DNA from: Vitellaria paradoxa | Taxonomy: Eukaryota; Streptophyta; Magnoliopsida; Ericales; Sapotaceae | NCBI GenBank assembly: GCA_019916065.1 | Contig: CM034233.1 | Span: 46,920,534-46,984,533, forward strand | Direction: 5' to 3' | Length of the DNA stretch: 64,000 nucleotides | In this document: positions 46,301 to 57,352 of the stretch, piece by piece | How positions within the stretch are numbered: position 1 is the first letter of the stretch | How the letters are laid out: every line of letters begins with the position of its first letter | The notes under the pieces: model-generated | Databases searched by the model: none | What the model was told of the DNA's origin: nothing | Seen by the model: the letters and a program-made list of their open reading frames with translations, nothing else | Program-made: the position numbers and the translations under genes

Positions 46301-46635
46301 CGGGTTTGAAGAGGAAGATGTTCGAGGACTTTTGAAGACAACTTGGAATCCTCAGACAAGGTAGCTAACTTTGATCTCCTATTGTATTTTAAGAAGAGGC
46401 ATGCTAACAAACTAGAAAATCGGTAGGAGAATCCACCTAGGATTGCACCAAATGGTTGCATGGAAACTGTGAAAGTGAAACACAATGACTAGTTAGGTTA
46501 CTCGAAATCTTCTTGTGCCCTCGAAGGTTGCATGTACAAGGGTTTTACAAGGCTTCTCTCTGGTCGCTCATGTTTGCCCTCCCCTATAAGAATATAAGAT
46601 TTCCTATACATTATAGATCTCCCCCTATATAAGAC
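43315..46635. repeat. Large duplicated block, unit Y' (second copy)
   Basis: Copy of 39725-42996 with scattered point changes and small indels; the microsatellite near 46183-46205 is shorter and impure compared with unit Y. It begins with the same leader and continues a little further, to 'aagactttctat', before unique sequence. A small TA microsatellite (46736-46754) follows. Confidence 0.75.
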
Positions 46636-46902
46636 TTTCTATAGATCATATATCTCCCCATAGGATATAAAAAGCACAAGAAATATTTGCTGAGTTGATA
46701 TTATTTTCTTTTATGTTTATCATTTCTTTTAATGTATATATATATATATATATATTTGGGTGGGTGTTTGTTCCCGAAAAACTCTAACCTATCACATTGA
46801 AAAGATCACACAAAGATTTGAAAATACATCTGCTAGTTAGTTGGCTGATTTACAAAAGATTTAGTATAAGTCCCAAAATATTGGCCTAAAAAATTTGGTT
46901 AG
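46636..46902. other. Spacer between Y' and the older Tat element
   Basis: AT-rich, with a TA microsatellite. It ends in GTTAG (46898-46902), the probable left target-site duplication; GTTGG follows the 3' LTR at 61106. Confidence 0.5.
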
Positions 46903-47554
46903 TGTTAGCACAAAAATACTAAGGAGATGTGGCATCATCTCGAGCATATATGTGCTGATTAGGAAGAATTCGGCATAGCCTCTATTCAATCCCCGACGAC
47001 AACAATGGGGTCCCATGACAAAAGGTATACACGTTGGTCTAATTATAACTATAAATGCCGTATAGTAATAAATTCAATTCATTTATTACTATTTTGTTAA
47101 CTTAGTTCTTTACCTTATAAGTAACAGACATGATGTGATGACCTTTGGACATTCCTTATAGTCACATCTAATCTATTAGCATGATGCCCTCTACGCACAT
47201 TAAATGCTAAGTGATGAGTATTAAATGTAAAGTAAACCGTCACAAATACAAATATACTTATAAGAAATATGAAATGATGACTTCTCTAATTATTTTGGCA
47301 TTTATTTATTGATTTTATCCTACTATAAATACAACACTTAGCTCCAAAATCTGGTATGCTTATTATTATCAACTGAACACTTGTTATTTTTCCATTATTT
47401 TCTCAAGCCTTCTCTGACTTAATCATTGGAGAATTCTTGGTTTGGGGGCTCTCTTTCGCTAATTCCTCTGACTATTTCTTATTCTACAGGCTTGATTCAA
47501 TTTTGTTCAGTTGATATAGTGATAATGCCCAGTAATATTTTTTATTACCACACA
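46903..47554 (+). repeat. 5' LTR of the old Tat element
   Basis: 652 bp, TGTTAGCAC to CCACACA. TATAAATA at 47324-47331 is the likely TATA box. The upstream CACGTGGCAT block seen in related LTRs has decayed here to GATGTGGCAT (about 46924). Confidence 0.88.
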
Positions 47555-47556
47555 TT

Positions 47557-47574
47557 TGGCACTCACCGTAGGGC
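47557..47574 (+). promoter_or_regulatory. PBS of the old Tat element
   Basis: TGGCACTCACCGTAGGGC, three mismatches from the young element's PBS, all C-to-T or G-to-A, located two bases after the LTR. Confidence 0.75.
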
Positions 47575-47622
47575 TCATTTCTTTGATTCCCCATGCCTCT
47601 ACATTGACAAGCTATTACGCAC

Positions 47623-50600
47623 ATGGTGACCAATGGTGACACATTGTCCCCACGATCCCCTCGTGTGGGGGATGACTTGGATTTATCCGGACAGAAAGGA
47701 CGTGTGCTTATTATTTGCACACTAGGACGGATAATATGCTAACAGAGTAGGGTTAATGACCCTGAAGCTGTTAAAAGGAGACAAAGCTTGCAAGTAGATA
47801 CAGGCATAAAATAACCGAAACTGGAGGAAATATTCCAAAAGCTGAGTGAAGAAAAAGGAAAAGTGACCAATCTTGTTCACTCTGATAAAGAGCGGTCTGA
47901 ATCCAGTATGGATGGAAGTTATGATTCTCTGTATGACAATCCACCGGAGGTAGATAATAGACAAAGAAGAGATGTTCGTGGTGAAGGGCAACCAGATACC
48001 AGACAGGAGGTTGGTGTTGGTTCTGGAGCTACTACTGGCATGGAACCTTTGTGTATATGTCCGGCCCAAGTTTTTTTTTTTTTTTTTTTTTGATAGTTAT
48101 GTCCGGCCCAAGTTTATCACGAGGAACTCACATAGCAATAGAATGAGAGGTCCTCTAGGGCTCAACGGAAGGAAGACACTCCCAGAAAAAAGCAGTCCAG
48201 TCAAAGAAGGCACCTAGACACAAGTGAAAGTTCTTCAAGTGGTAATGTGGTACTGACAAAAATGAAAAAGTCCAACAAGTCAAAGGTGGCAGAGAAACCT
48301 CGTTACACTGAATGGGAGGGATATGATCAAGCTATGCACATTATGACTAGAAAGATGCTTGGGAATATTGTTGCCTTTCCATTCACTAATGATATATGTG
48401 AATCAAAGCCACTGATGAAGCTTGTGACACCCCGGTTTATTGTGATAGACGGGAAATCAGACCCTTTAAGGCACTATCACCACTACTTGCAAGTAATGGC
48501 ACTCTAGAGCTGGGATGATGAACTTATGTGCTGTGTGTTTTCATCCAGCCTGGGGGACATGGCGCTCCAATGGCTTTATAAGCTACCTCTAGGAAGCACC
48601 AGCTGCTGGAAGTAGCTCACTAAGGATTCGTTACTAAGTTTCTAGCTAATGCAAAATAGCTAAAAACTACTAACGTTCTCTTTACAATGAAGAAGAAGAA
48701 TAATGAAAGCTTAAGGGAGTATTCCTAAAGGTATATAGAGTTATATAATGAGTTGGAGGGATGCACCGAGCAGTTGGCGATGACCTCATTCTGGCTTGGA
48801 TTACAAAAAGAAGATAAGTTGTGGCTTTCCTTAACAAAAAAGCTAGCAGCTAACATATTCAACCTAATGTGTAGAATTGAGAAGTACACAAAGGTCAAGG
48901 ATGAAATAAAGCCAACTGATCAGAAGAAGCCGAGGTCCTCTAGATTGAAAAAGGAAAGACCAAGGGGAAGGAGTTGAGATTGATGATAAGAAGTCCATTT
49001 TTGAAGCCATCAACATGGTTTTCAAAGAACCAATCTTCAAAATCCTTCCCTAGATCAAAGTTAAGCCATATTTTAAGTGGCCGAAGAAGTTACTAGATTT
49101 CCTGAGCAAGGGACATCATAGGGACTGTTGCTTGTATCATCAGGATAGAGGGCACCGTGTAGGGGCTTGTTGATCCCTACGGTATGTCTTAGAGGACCTA
49201 GTGAAGAAAGGCCATCTAAAGGAGTATATTGATGAGGCTAAGATAAGGGCAGCAGATGAGTAAACTCGACCTTCGCAGGGAGATCAGAGGAGAAGAAGAG
49301 AAAGGGCGGAGGAAGAAGATTATATAGATGAAGTGCAACTTCCACCAAGGGCAGGGTTGAGGAGCGAAGTCCAGCAGCCACTAGTTGTCTACATCATTCA
49401 CATTGAGAACTGCTTGCAGAGCATAATAGCCCAAGCAGAAGATCAGAATATTAGTAGGGCTGGTAAGGTACTTAAAAGTCACTGCTACCCCGAGCAAACG
49501 CACAATGATGCACTGGTGGTCACTCTCAAGATGTTTGAATCAGACGTAAAGAGGATCCTAGTTGATGTAGGGAGTTCAACAGAGGTTATTTTTCTTAGTG
49601 TGTTTAAAAAGCTTAGACTTACAAATGAAGAATTGGAGCCATCTAACTACCCACTCATTGGTTTTAACTTTGCTCCAGTTTGGCCCCTAGGGAGAGTCAT
49701 TTTTTCTATTCGTGCTGGTCCAGTCGAATATGAAGTTGTGTTCATAGTGATGGATGCACCATCTTCCAATAATGTTATTGTAGTAAGATCTTGGATTCAC
49801 ATGCTGAAGGCAATCCCCTCCAGTTACCATCAAGTCTTGAAGTTCCCTTATAGGGATGAGGTTATAGAGATCCGAGGATATCAGGACACATCGAAGAAGT
49901 GAGTTACCACCCTTGTCAATTCCAAACCTTTACCCGAGCAAGTCCAACTCATCGAAATGCTAGAGGACACCCCCAAGATTGATGATGTAGGAGGTGATCC
50001 TAAGAAAAATACTATGGAGCAACTAGAAAAGATCCAAATTGGCCCAACCAAAGATGACAAGTATTTCTTGATTGGGTCCAATTTTGGAGTAGAAGAAAAT
50101 TTTGAGCAAACTGAAATGCTGCTTAAAAATGTCAGTACCTTTGCCTAAACTCTACAAGAAATGCTAGGTATTTGCCTTGATGTTATAAGTCATAAGTTGA
50201 ATATTAATCAAGAGATAAAGCTTGTTGTACAAAAAGTAAGAACGTCTGCTTTATAACATGCTAAAGCTGTCATTGAGGAGGTCAGCCAGCTGCTCAAAGT
50301 TGAAGCTATTCAGGAGGTATTCTACCCTGAGTGGTTGGCTTATATGGTGATCGTAAAAAAGAATATTGGGAAGTGGAGAGTGTGTTGACTATACATATTT
50401 GAGGAAGGCGTGCCCCAAAGATCCCTTTTCATTACCTAAGATAGATCAATTAGTAGATTCAATTGTTGGTAGCTTAAGAATGATTTCTTAGATGCCTACA
50501 AGGGGTATCAGTAGATTTCGATGCATAAGCCTGACGAGAAATAGACCTCATTCATCATTCCGAGGGGGATCTATTGCTCCAAGGTGATGCCCTTTGGATT

Positions 50601-52500
50601 AAAGAACATTGGTGCAACCTATCAATGGTTGGTCACCAGAATGTTTAAGGATGATCTTAGACGATAGAGGTCTACATTAGTGACATAGTGGTAACAAGTA
50701 AAGAGTATGAAACCCATATTCATGACCTACAATATGTCTTCTCAACTCTTGAGGAGTGTGGTCTAAAACTTAATGTCGCCAAGTGCACCTTTGGGGTTAG
50801 CTCAGAAAAATTTTTGGGGCACTTGGTCACCAGGAGAGGGATTGAAGTAGACTCTGACCAGATCAAGTCTATTTAGAGCGTAACTGCCCCGAGTACAAAG
50901 AAAAAAGTTTACAAACTTACAGGAATGGTAATGGCATTTCAAAAATTTATCAATCGAGTTTCAGATAAGTGCCGACCATTCTATAAGTTATTGAAGGGAA
51001 CAAATAAGATGGTCCGAGATTAGAAAACTGACTGAGTATTGGAAAAATTGAAAGAGTACCTGACGACTACCCTTATTCTATCAACTCCCCAGTTGAGAAA
51101 CGTTTTGCATCTCTACTTGACAGTCTCAGACCAAGCAGTTAGTATTGTTTTGCTGAAGAAAGAAGATAAGAAGCAGAAGCCTATCTATTATGCAAACAAG
51201 ACTTTATAGGGGGCGGCAATCGGATATCTACCTCTGAAAAAGTTCACCTTGACATTATTAATGGCATCAAGGAATTTGGCACATTACTTTCACACTCACA
51301 CTTTCTAATTGGCTAATTGTTGAAAAGAGCATACATCACTAGGAGGATGGCAAAGTGGTTTGTGGCCTTGGGAGTATTCAACATCAGATCTGAGTCGAGG
51401 ACAGCAATAAAACTATAAGTCTTGGTAAACTTTATGACTAAGTTCACTCCTCTAGTCTCGAAGGAGATGCATGAGGTATGCCAGCTGGAAATCTATTAGA
51501 ATCAGAAGTGGCTCCACTAGCTTGGAAAATTGAGGTGGATAGTTTTCATCCAAGAAAGGGGTTGGAGTAAGGGTAGTGTTGACAACTCCAAAGGGAGTGA
51601 CAATTGAGTATGCCATCAAGTTAGGGTTTAAAGCAACCAACAACGAAGCTAAGTATAAGGCTCTCTTGGCTGGGCTCGATATTGCTCAGCGTTTATTTGC
51701 TCAAAATGTAATGATCAAAATGGACTCCCAATTGGTGGCAAACCAGTTAAAGGGCAAGTATGTGGCAAGGAATGAAAAGATGGTTGAGTATTTAACTCTT
51801 TCAAAATAAAAATTGGAGGGACACAATGTTATTAGAATTGAGTTGATTTAAAGGGATCACAACACTCATGCTGATGCTCTAGCAATATTAGTTGCAATCT
51901 TAAAGACTAGGTTGACTGATATTGTCTTCCTTGAAGTATTAGAGAGGTTAAGCATGTGTAAAGATGAAAAAATGAGCTGTATTGCTTTAGGGTCATCTTA
52001 GATGGACTAATTATCTCTTATCTAAAGGATGGAGTCCTCACCGAGGATAAAGTGCAAGCAAGAAAGCTGAGAATAAAGATAACAATGTTCTGGCTCTCCT
52101 TTGACCATAAGTTGTGTAGAAGATCTTTCGCAAGTCCCTGTCTTCTTCATGTTCATCCCGATAGAGTTTAGAATTACCTCTATAATATACATAAAGGAGT
52201 CCATGGGGCACACACTGGGGGTAAATTCCTGGCACATAGAGTAATTACTTAAGGGTATTGGTGGCTAAATATGGGAAGAGATGCTCAAGCATATGTCCGA
52301 AAGAGCAAGAAGTGTCAAAAGTTCTCTCCTATTCTTCATCAACTTGCTCAACCTGCTCTCAATCTGTGGCCATTTTCATCACCAGGGATGACATTCCTAG
52401 AACACTTATTTCTGGTAATGGAACATAATTCAGTAGCTCTCCATTTAGGAAATATTTTTCGAGGTATAAGATTAAGAATATTTGTTTATCACTTGCTTAC
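47623..52500 (+). pseudogene. gag-pol pseudogene, first part (gag to integrase core)
   Basis: Broken copy of the gag-pol frame described at 7387-13008. Recognisable pieces: gag N-terminus from ATG 47623; capsid-like segments (48247-48507 and 48753-48977); zinc-knuckle variant near 49135-49173; protease (49333-49902), where the active site reads DVG instead of DAG (49564); RT from about 50160, where the YIDD motif has become YISD (50679), so RT is dead; RNase H remnants at about 51060-51400; the second RNase H (51576-51809, NNEAKYKALL...MDSQLV); and the integrase zinc finger and start of the core (about 52150-52500). Stops sit repeatedly where the young element has glutamine: 48657, 49051, 50254, 50512, 50874, 51207. 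Frame changes are also frequent. Confidence 0.85.
48056..48112 (-). mobile_element. Poly(A)-only retroinsertion with 15-bp target-site duplication
   Basis: The 15-base word TATGTCCGGCCCAAG occurs at 48056-48070 and 48098-48112. Between them are 21 T followed by GATAGT; on the minus strand this is ACTATC plus A21. A long TSD with a terminal poly(A) is the signature of LINE-type target-primed reverse transcription, here of an extremely 5'-truncated RNA. It interrupts the gag pseudogene and is in the minus orientation. Confidence 0.75.
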
Positions 52501-53269
52501 TGTCACGCCCCGGATTTTCATAACCAAATGCCCAGGGGTGACTTGTGATTTATTTGTTGGGTATAAAAATAAGATGATAATAACACGCTGTCACACCTCA
52601 GAATTTTCCTCTAAACTGGGGCTGACCCGCAAGAAAAATTTAAGATATTCAAAATCCTTTTTTTATCCTAAATAATATTTATAAGTCATTAGACTGAATC
52701 ATTTGATGGGATTTCAACAACAAGGCACAAAATAAAGATAGAGAAAAATATTACAGAGCCATCCAAGTGTCCCAACCACGCGATTAACATTACATACCAA
52801 ATAAAAGAAAATTATGTCTAAGTTTAATAATTACAATTATCCAACAATTATTACAGACCACAAAAATAAAGTCCTCCAGCTCTGTGCAGGAAAGAAGAAA
52901 AAAATAGATAACTCTTCTGATGGAATATTTAAGAGAAATTAATCTCTTTCCAGCTCATCTTCAGTATCCCTGTGCTTAATATCTTGAAAAAAATATTCTC
53001 ACAAGGGGTGAGCTACTAAAGCCCAGTAATCAGAATCTCCTAGGTGCCTATATGCAGTGGTTGTAATGCTACATTGTATTAAGTGACCCACCACAGTGAA
53101 TGTGTTTAGATGGCATACTGTTTATGCAACAATTACTTTAATAGATCCCAACTGAATAATGTAAATTATACTTACAACGGTTCGATGAAACCGTTACCGT
53201 AACTACTATTTTACTTACATGTAAAAATAGTTAAATATTGATGTGTGTACCACAATGAAGTCTGTGTTG

Positions 53270-53355
53270 CAGTGGTAGGGATCTCAGATTCAGATCTTCA
53301 AGGTCTCGGGATCAAACCCCGTAGCGATATAGGTTTCATATATATATATATATAT
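53270..53355 (+). mobile_element. SINE-like tRNA-derived fragment (candidate 1)
   Basis: 'tgcagtggtaggg' resembles a pol III A box (RRYNNARYGG type). 'gggatcaaaccccg' about 35 bases later resembles a B box (GGTTCGANNCC type). It is followed by an AT microsatellite. Spacing is somewhat short and no clear target duplication was found. Confidence 0.3.
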
Positions 53356-54090
53356 ATTTATAAAATATTCATCAAGAGGAACTAAATATAATTAAATAAT
53401 TCCAACACATCATTCATACATAAGCACGAGAGGTTACCAATCATAGTAAAATTTGGTAAAAGAGTTTAATCTAAATCCTCATAAGATAATCATACTCCTA
53501 TCCTCCTCAACTCCCAGCCTTGGGAACCAGTGACTTTACGAGCTTAGCATCCAATGCATATCGACGGTGTCACCCACCAAAACCTAGTCGTCGCGACCGG
53601 CTACCTGACTGGCCAGGTCAGAAGGGAGCATCTCCCAAATAAAATGCATATGTTCCCATCTCCATCTAAAAGGCCATTTCTACCCACCCATCACCCTATT
53701 GCCAAAAATAACTTTAGTACCGAGTGCCTTAATTTCTTCTCACCCTTTTACATTCCCAAGGGTACCTTGTATGGAAATAAGACATTTTTAATAACAACCG
53801 GCAATGTTTCCGGGCGATGAATCAAAAGTGGGATTATTCAGTCACATGCAGTATATTTTTAAGTACTTTATCTAAATCCATGATTTAATAATAATTCTCA
53901 ATAAATCAGGGATTTAACATAGTCACCAATATCATTATCACAAAGGATGGTACTACATGTAAATTAACAAGTAGCAAGTAGAAAAATAATTTAGAATTCG
54001 AATTAGTATTTTAGTTAATTACTTTGACAAGTTTTCTGTACTACCTTTGATAAGGATAAAATTATTTCTAATGGTATATTAATTAAGCCA

Positions 54091-54200
54091 AGGTTGGTAG
54101 CTTAGTGGGTGGGCGATCCTAATTGCGATTTGAAGTCACAAGTTCGAACCTCATTGGCTGCGATCTCAGTTTTGTCTCTTTTACTTTTTTTATTTTATTA
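54091..54200 (+). mobile_element. SINE-like tRNA-derived fragment (candidate 2)
   Basis: 'ggttggtagcttagtgg' fits a pol III A box and 'agttcgaacctc' fits a B box about 40 bases downstream, followed by a pyrimidine-rich tail. It is nested in the solo LTR. This is the better of the two SINE-like candidates. Confidence 0.4.
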
Positions 54201-56289
54201 TTTTATGGAATATAAAGATAATAAATAACTCTTTGGACTTATATTTAATTTTAGAAAAAAAAATTTGATAAGTATAGTACATCACTTGAATAATTAAGTC
54301 AAAGTGAGATTACAAAGCTAATAGATTCTATCCTTTAGATTTGGTAGGAGAATAATATTATTCAAAATAATTTGAATAAATTTCCACTCATCATATTATT
54401 TATAACCAAACCCTTATAATAGGTTTTTGGTTTCAAGATATCCATAAATGTCCACAGAATTCTAATGTTTAGGAAGGTATTAAATAAGTTTCATTAAATT
54501 CATTAATCATAAAAATATAGTTATATAACTTGCTAGGTTGACAAAATAATGCCTAAAAGAATCAATCAAATTCAATTAAGGAAGACCAAATGAGAAAAGA
54601 ACAAGTCCATTGTTTCTTTTGGGCATTTTATCAAATACTTAGCATTTTAGTTTGAATAAGTCATCCAACTATTCATGATGAAATTGATTATCTAAGTCAA
54701 TTATCATAAATATTAGAGTGTCAAATAATACATAATATCCAGTTTAAAATAATTTCATATCAATAGAAATTATTAGCATGACAATAACTAACAGAAGGTA
54801 ATTGAAAATTTAAATAAATCTTTAAACATAATATTAAAAAAAAATCCAAACAAGTTTCAATTAAAGGTTAAGTAGAAATAGCAGCTTAAAAGAAAATTTA
54901 TATAAAATAGAGTAGAACTCCAATATCTATAAATTTTATATCTGTAGAAACTAGACTTCAAGACCTATAACTTTCATGTTTTACACTTTTTAAAATTCTA
55001 AGGTCTAAAGGTACAAAAACAGCCTTGAATTCAGTTTATTCAGAAAATACAGTTTTACACGTGCTCAGTATTTTGGGCATAACTTTTGACTCACAAATCA
55101 GATTGATGCAAATCTTTTTGGGTTGGAAAGAAAACTTAAAGGGCTACAACTTTTATGTTTTAGCCGAAGCTTAATTCCACCATTTTAGGGGTCATGAACA
55201 CATCAGAATTTACAAACAGTGAGCTGTCAGCATATTGGGCTACATCAGTCAAAGTTTCGGCTTCCCTATCCCAAATATATGAGTATTATATTTTTATCAC
55301 AATCAAATTTCATACTTTAAACCCAGAAAAATGCTTTAGCTTCAAAATTGAAGGCATCAAATATATTTTAGGAGGTTCGTCATCCTACCTCAATGAAGAT
55401 ATTGGTAACCAAGCCTGTGAAGGAAAAAAGAGTTGAGCTTTGAACACCACCCAATTGAAAAATTCGAAGCCTTTCTTCTTCCTCCAAATAACACCAAATG
55501 TCCAACCACACTTGATAAAAATGTATATTTTTTCTCTCTTATTTATTTTTTCTCTTTGAAGGCACACAATTTATAAGAATCATGGGAGTGTAGAGAAAGT
55601 TATTGGTAGAGAAAATAACCTCCACTTCACATGCTTCAAAACAACTAAGGTAAGATCATGCATATACAATAGGTAGCATCCAAGAATCATGCTTGCTTTT
55701 TGACTATCTAACCATATAATCTAAGAAAGGTGATGGAGGATGGATGAAGATGGGTGGCATGATCCGGGAATCATGCTAGCTTTTTGACAATTTAAACAAA
55801 TTATTTAAAAGATACTTTAAGTGTTTAAATCATGCTAGCTAAGTAATTTGGAAGAATGCTTTAAAGTCACCGATGTAGGATCTTCTTTTTGACTAATTAG
55901 CCACCTAATTTGAGAGATTGTGAGAGATGTATGGAAGATGGAAAATGAAGTTGTCAGGAAATAATTTAGAGCTACTATTCATGAGTCAACTCAATGCGTG
56001 ATAAAGTGAGTTGAAGTGAGTTGGGGTGAGTCAAAGGAAAGGGTTGACCCATGGGTTAATGGGCTTGGGTTGAACCAATTTGGTAATTGGGCTAGGAATT
56101 GTTTGGTTAAAAGTTTAGAAATTTTATATTAAACTCCCACATAGAGTGGAATTAAATCCGAAAATCTTTCTAACTAATTTTATCATTCCAAAAATTTTCA
56201 AATGCTCAATTTCTTAGATTTTTACTATAATAAATATCACAACCACACTTAAACAAATTATTTAAGAGAAAAAAATTTAGGTTATTATA

Positions 56290-56788
56290 CTTACCCTCAA
56301 AGCAACGGGTAGTCTGAGACATCCAATAGTTCTTTGGACATACAGGACAATCCCGAAAAAATCTAAAAACTCCATTCTCTTTTGTCTACGAGATGGAGAT
56401 AATCGTTTCATTAGAGGTCAGTTTGTCGACCATTCGCATGTTTGCCTTTGATTAAGGGGACAACGACAGAGCTATGGGCATTTGCTTGGACTTAGTTCAT
56501 GAAAAGATGGAGTCAGTAGCAATGAGGCTAACAACATATTAGTAGGGAATAAAGAGGAAGTTCAACAAGAAGGTCAATCCTTAAGAATTCAAAGTTGGTG
56601 ACTATGTTCTCAGAAAGTTGAAGGGAGCAAGGAAGGATCTAACAGAAGGCAAGCTTGGCGCCAACTGGGAGGGGCCATTTCAAGTCACTGAGGTGCTTCG
56701 AAATGGTGCTTATTGTTCGGCAAATCTAGAAGGGAGAGCTATAAAGAGGCCATGAAATACCGTTCATCTGAAGGTCTTTAATATGTAA
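56290..56788 (+). pseudogene. gag-pol pseudogene, last part (integrase C-terminus)
   Basis: Resumes the integrase after the insertion at 'ttaccctcaaagcaacgg' (the PQSNG region). It continues with broken remnants through the C-terminal module (NWEGPF at about 56666-56683, then ..NGAY) and stops at TAA 56786-56788. A TGA replaces the Trp codon of the last conserved block near 56753. It matches the last 190 or so codons of the young pol. Confidence 0.8.
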
Positions 56789-56917
56789 AGAATTATCAAA
56801 GTTAAGATATTAATGTATTTATCTAGGAAAAGCAATACAAATCAAAAATTTCAGAGACATGCTCAAAATTAAAGGAATGTCCAAATGGGTCTCCTAGTTT
56901 TGACAATTAAAAAATAA

Positions 56918-57162
56918 TAGTCTAGCTGATTCATTCCAACTATTGACTCAAAAAAGAATAGTCTAGCTGGTTCATCCTAGCTATTAACTCCAAAAAGAAT
57001 AGTCCAGCTGATACATCCTAACTGTTGACTTGAAAAAAGATAGTCCAACTGGTTCATCCCAACTGTTGACTGGAAAAAGGTAGTCCAACTGATTCATCCC
57101 ACTTGTTGACTCCAAAAAGGATAGTCCAACTAGTTCATCTCAGTTGTTGACTAAAAAAAGTT
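56918..57162 (+). repeat. 41-bp minisatellite, six copies
   Basis: Units of the form TAGTCCA(G/A)CTGATTCATCC plus CAACTGTTGACTCCAAAAAGA start at 56918, 56959, 57000, 57041, 57081 and 57122. It lies between pol and the antisense gene, the same place where the young element has a smaller tandem repeat (about 13205-13251). Confidence 0.85.
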
Positions 57163-57352
57163 TAATCAAAACCTAATCTAACTTTAGATCAGGTTTCTCC
57201 CTTGAAGTTAAGCTTTTTCAAGCTTTTAGTCTTAATTGAGAAGAGTTTAAAAGCTCCAAAATAGATCCAAAAGTTGGGTTACATCATTGAAATGCAATAC
57301 TAAGAAAAGCAAAAGAAGAAACAAGCAAAAAGTAGGAGTGGCTTCAAGTCCC

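Larger units (their letters stand above)
52501..56289 (+). mobile_element. Solo-LTR-like insertion in the integrase region (3,789 bp)
   Basis: Flanked by the exact 5-bp duplication CTTAC (52496-52500 and 56290-56294). The integrase sequence is continuous across one copy of it when compared with the young element. It begins TGTCACGCCCCGGATTTTC, a typical start of plant LTRs, and ends GGTTATTATA, which would be the usual GGTTGTCACA after three transitions. A near copy of the start word (TGTCACACCTCAGAATTTTC) lies 89 bases in. No gag-pol motifs are present. The size and start fit the long LTR of a Tekay/Del-type chromovirus, left as a solo LTR, but this assignment is inference. Confidence 0.6.

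Noticed and set aside
48071..48091. T21 run as a simple sequencing artefact
   Set aside because: An exact 15-bp direct duplication and six extra non-T bases flank it, which points to a retroinsertion.
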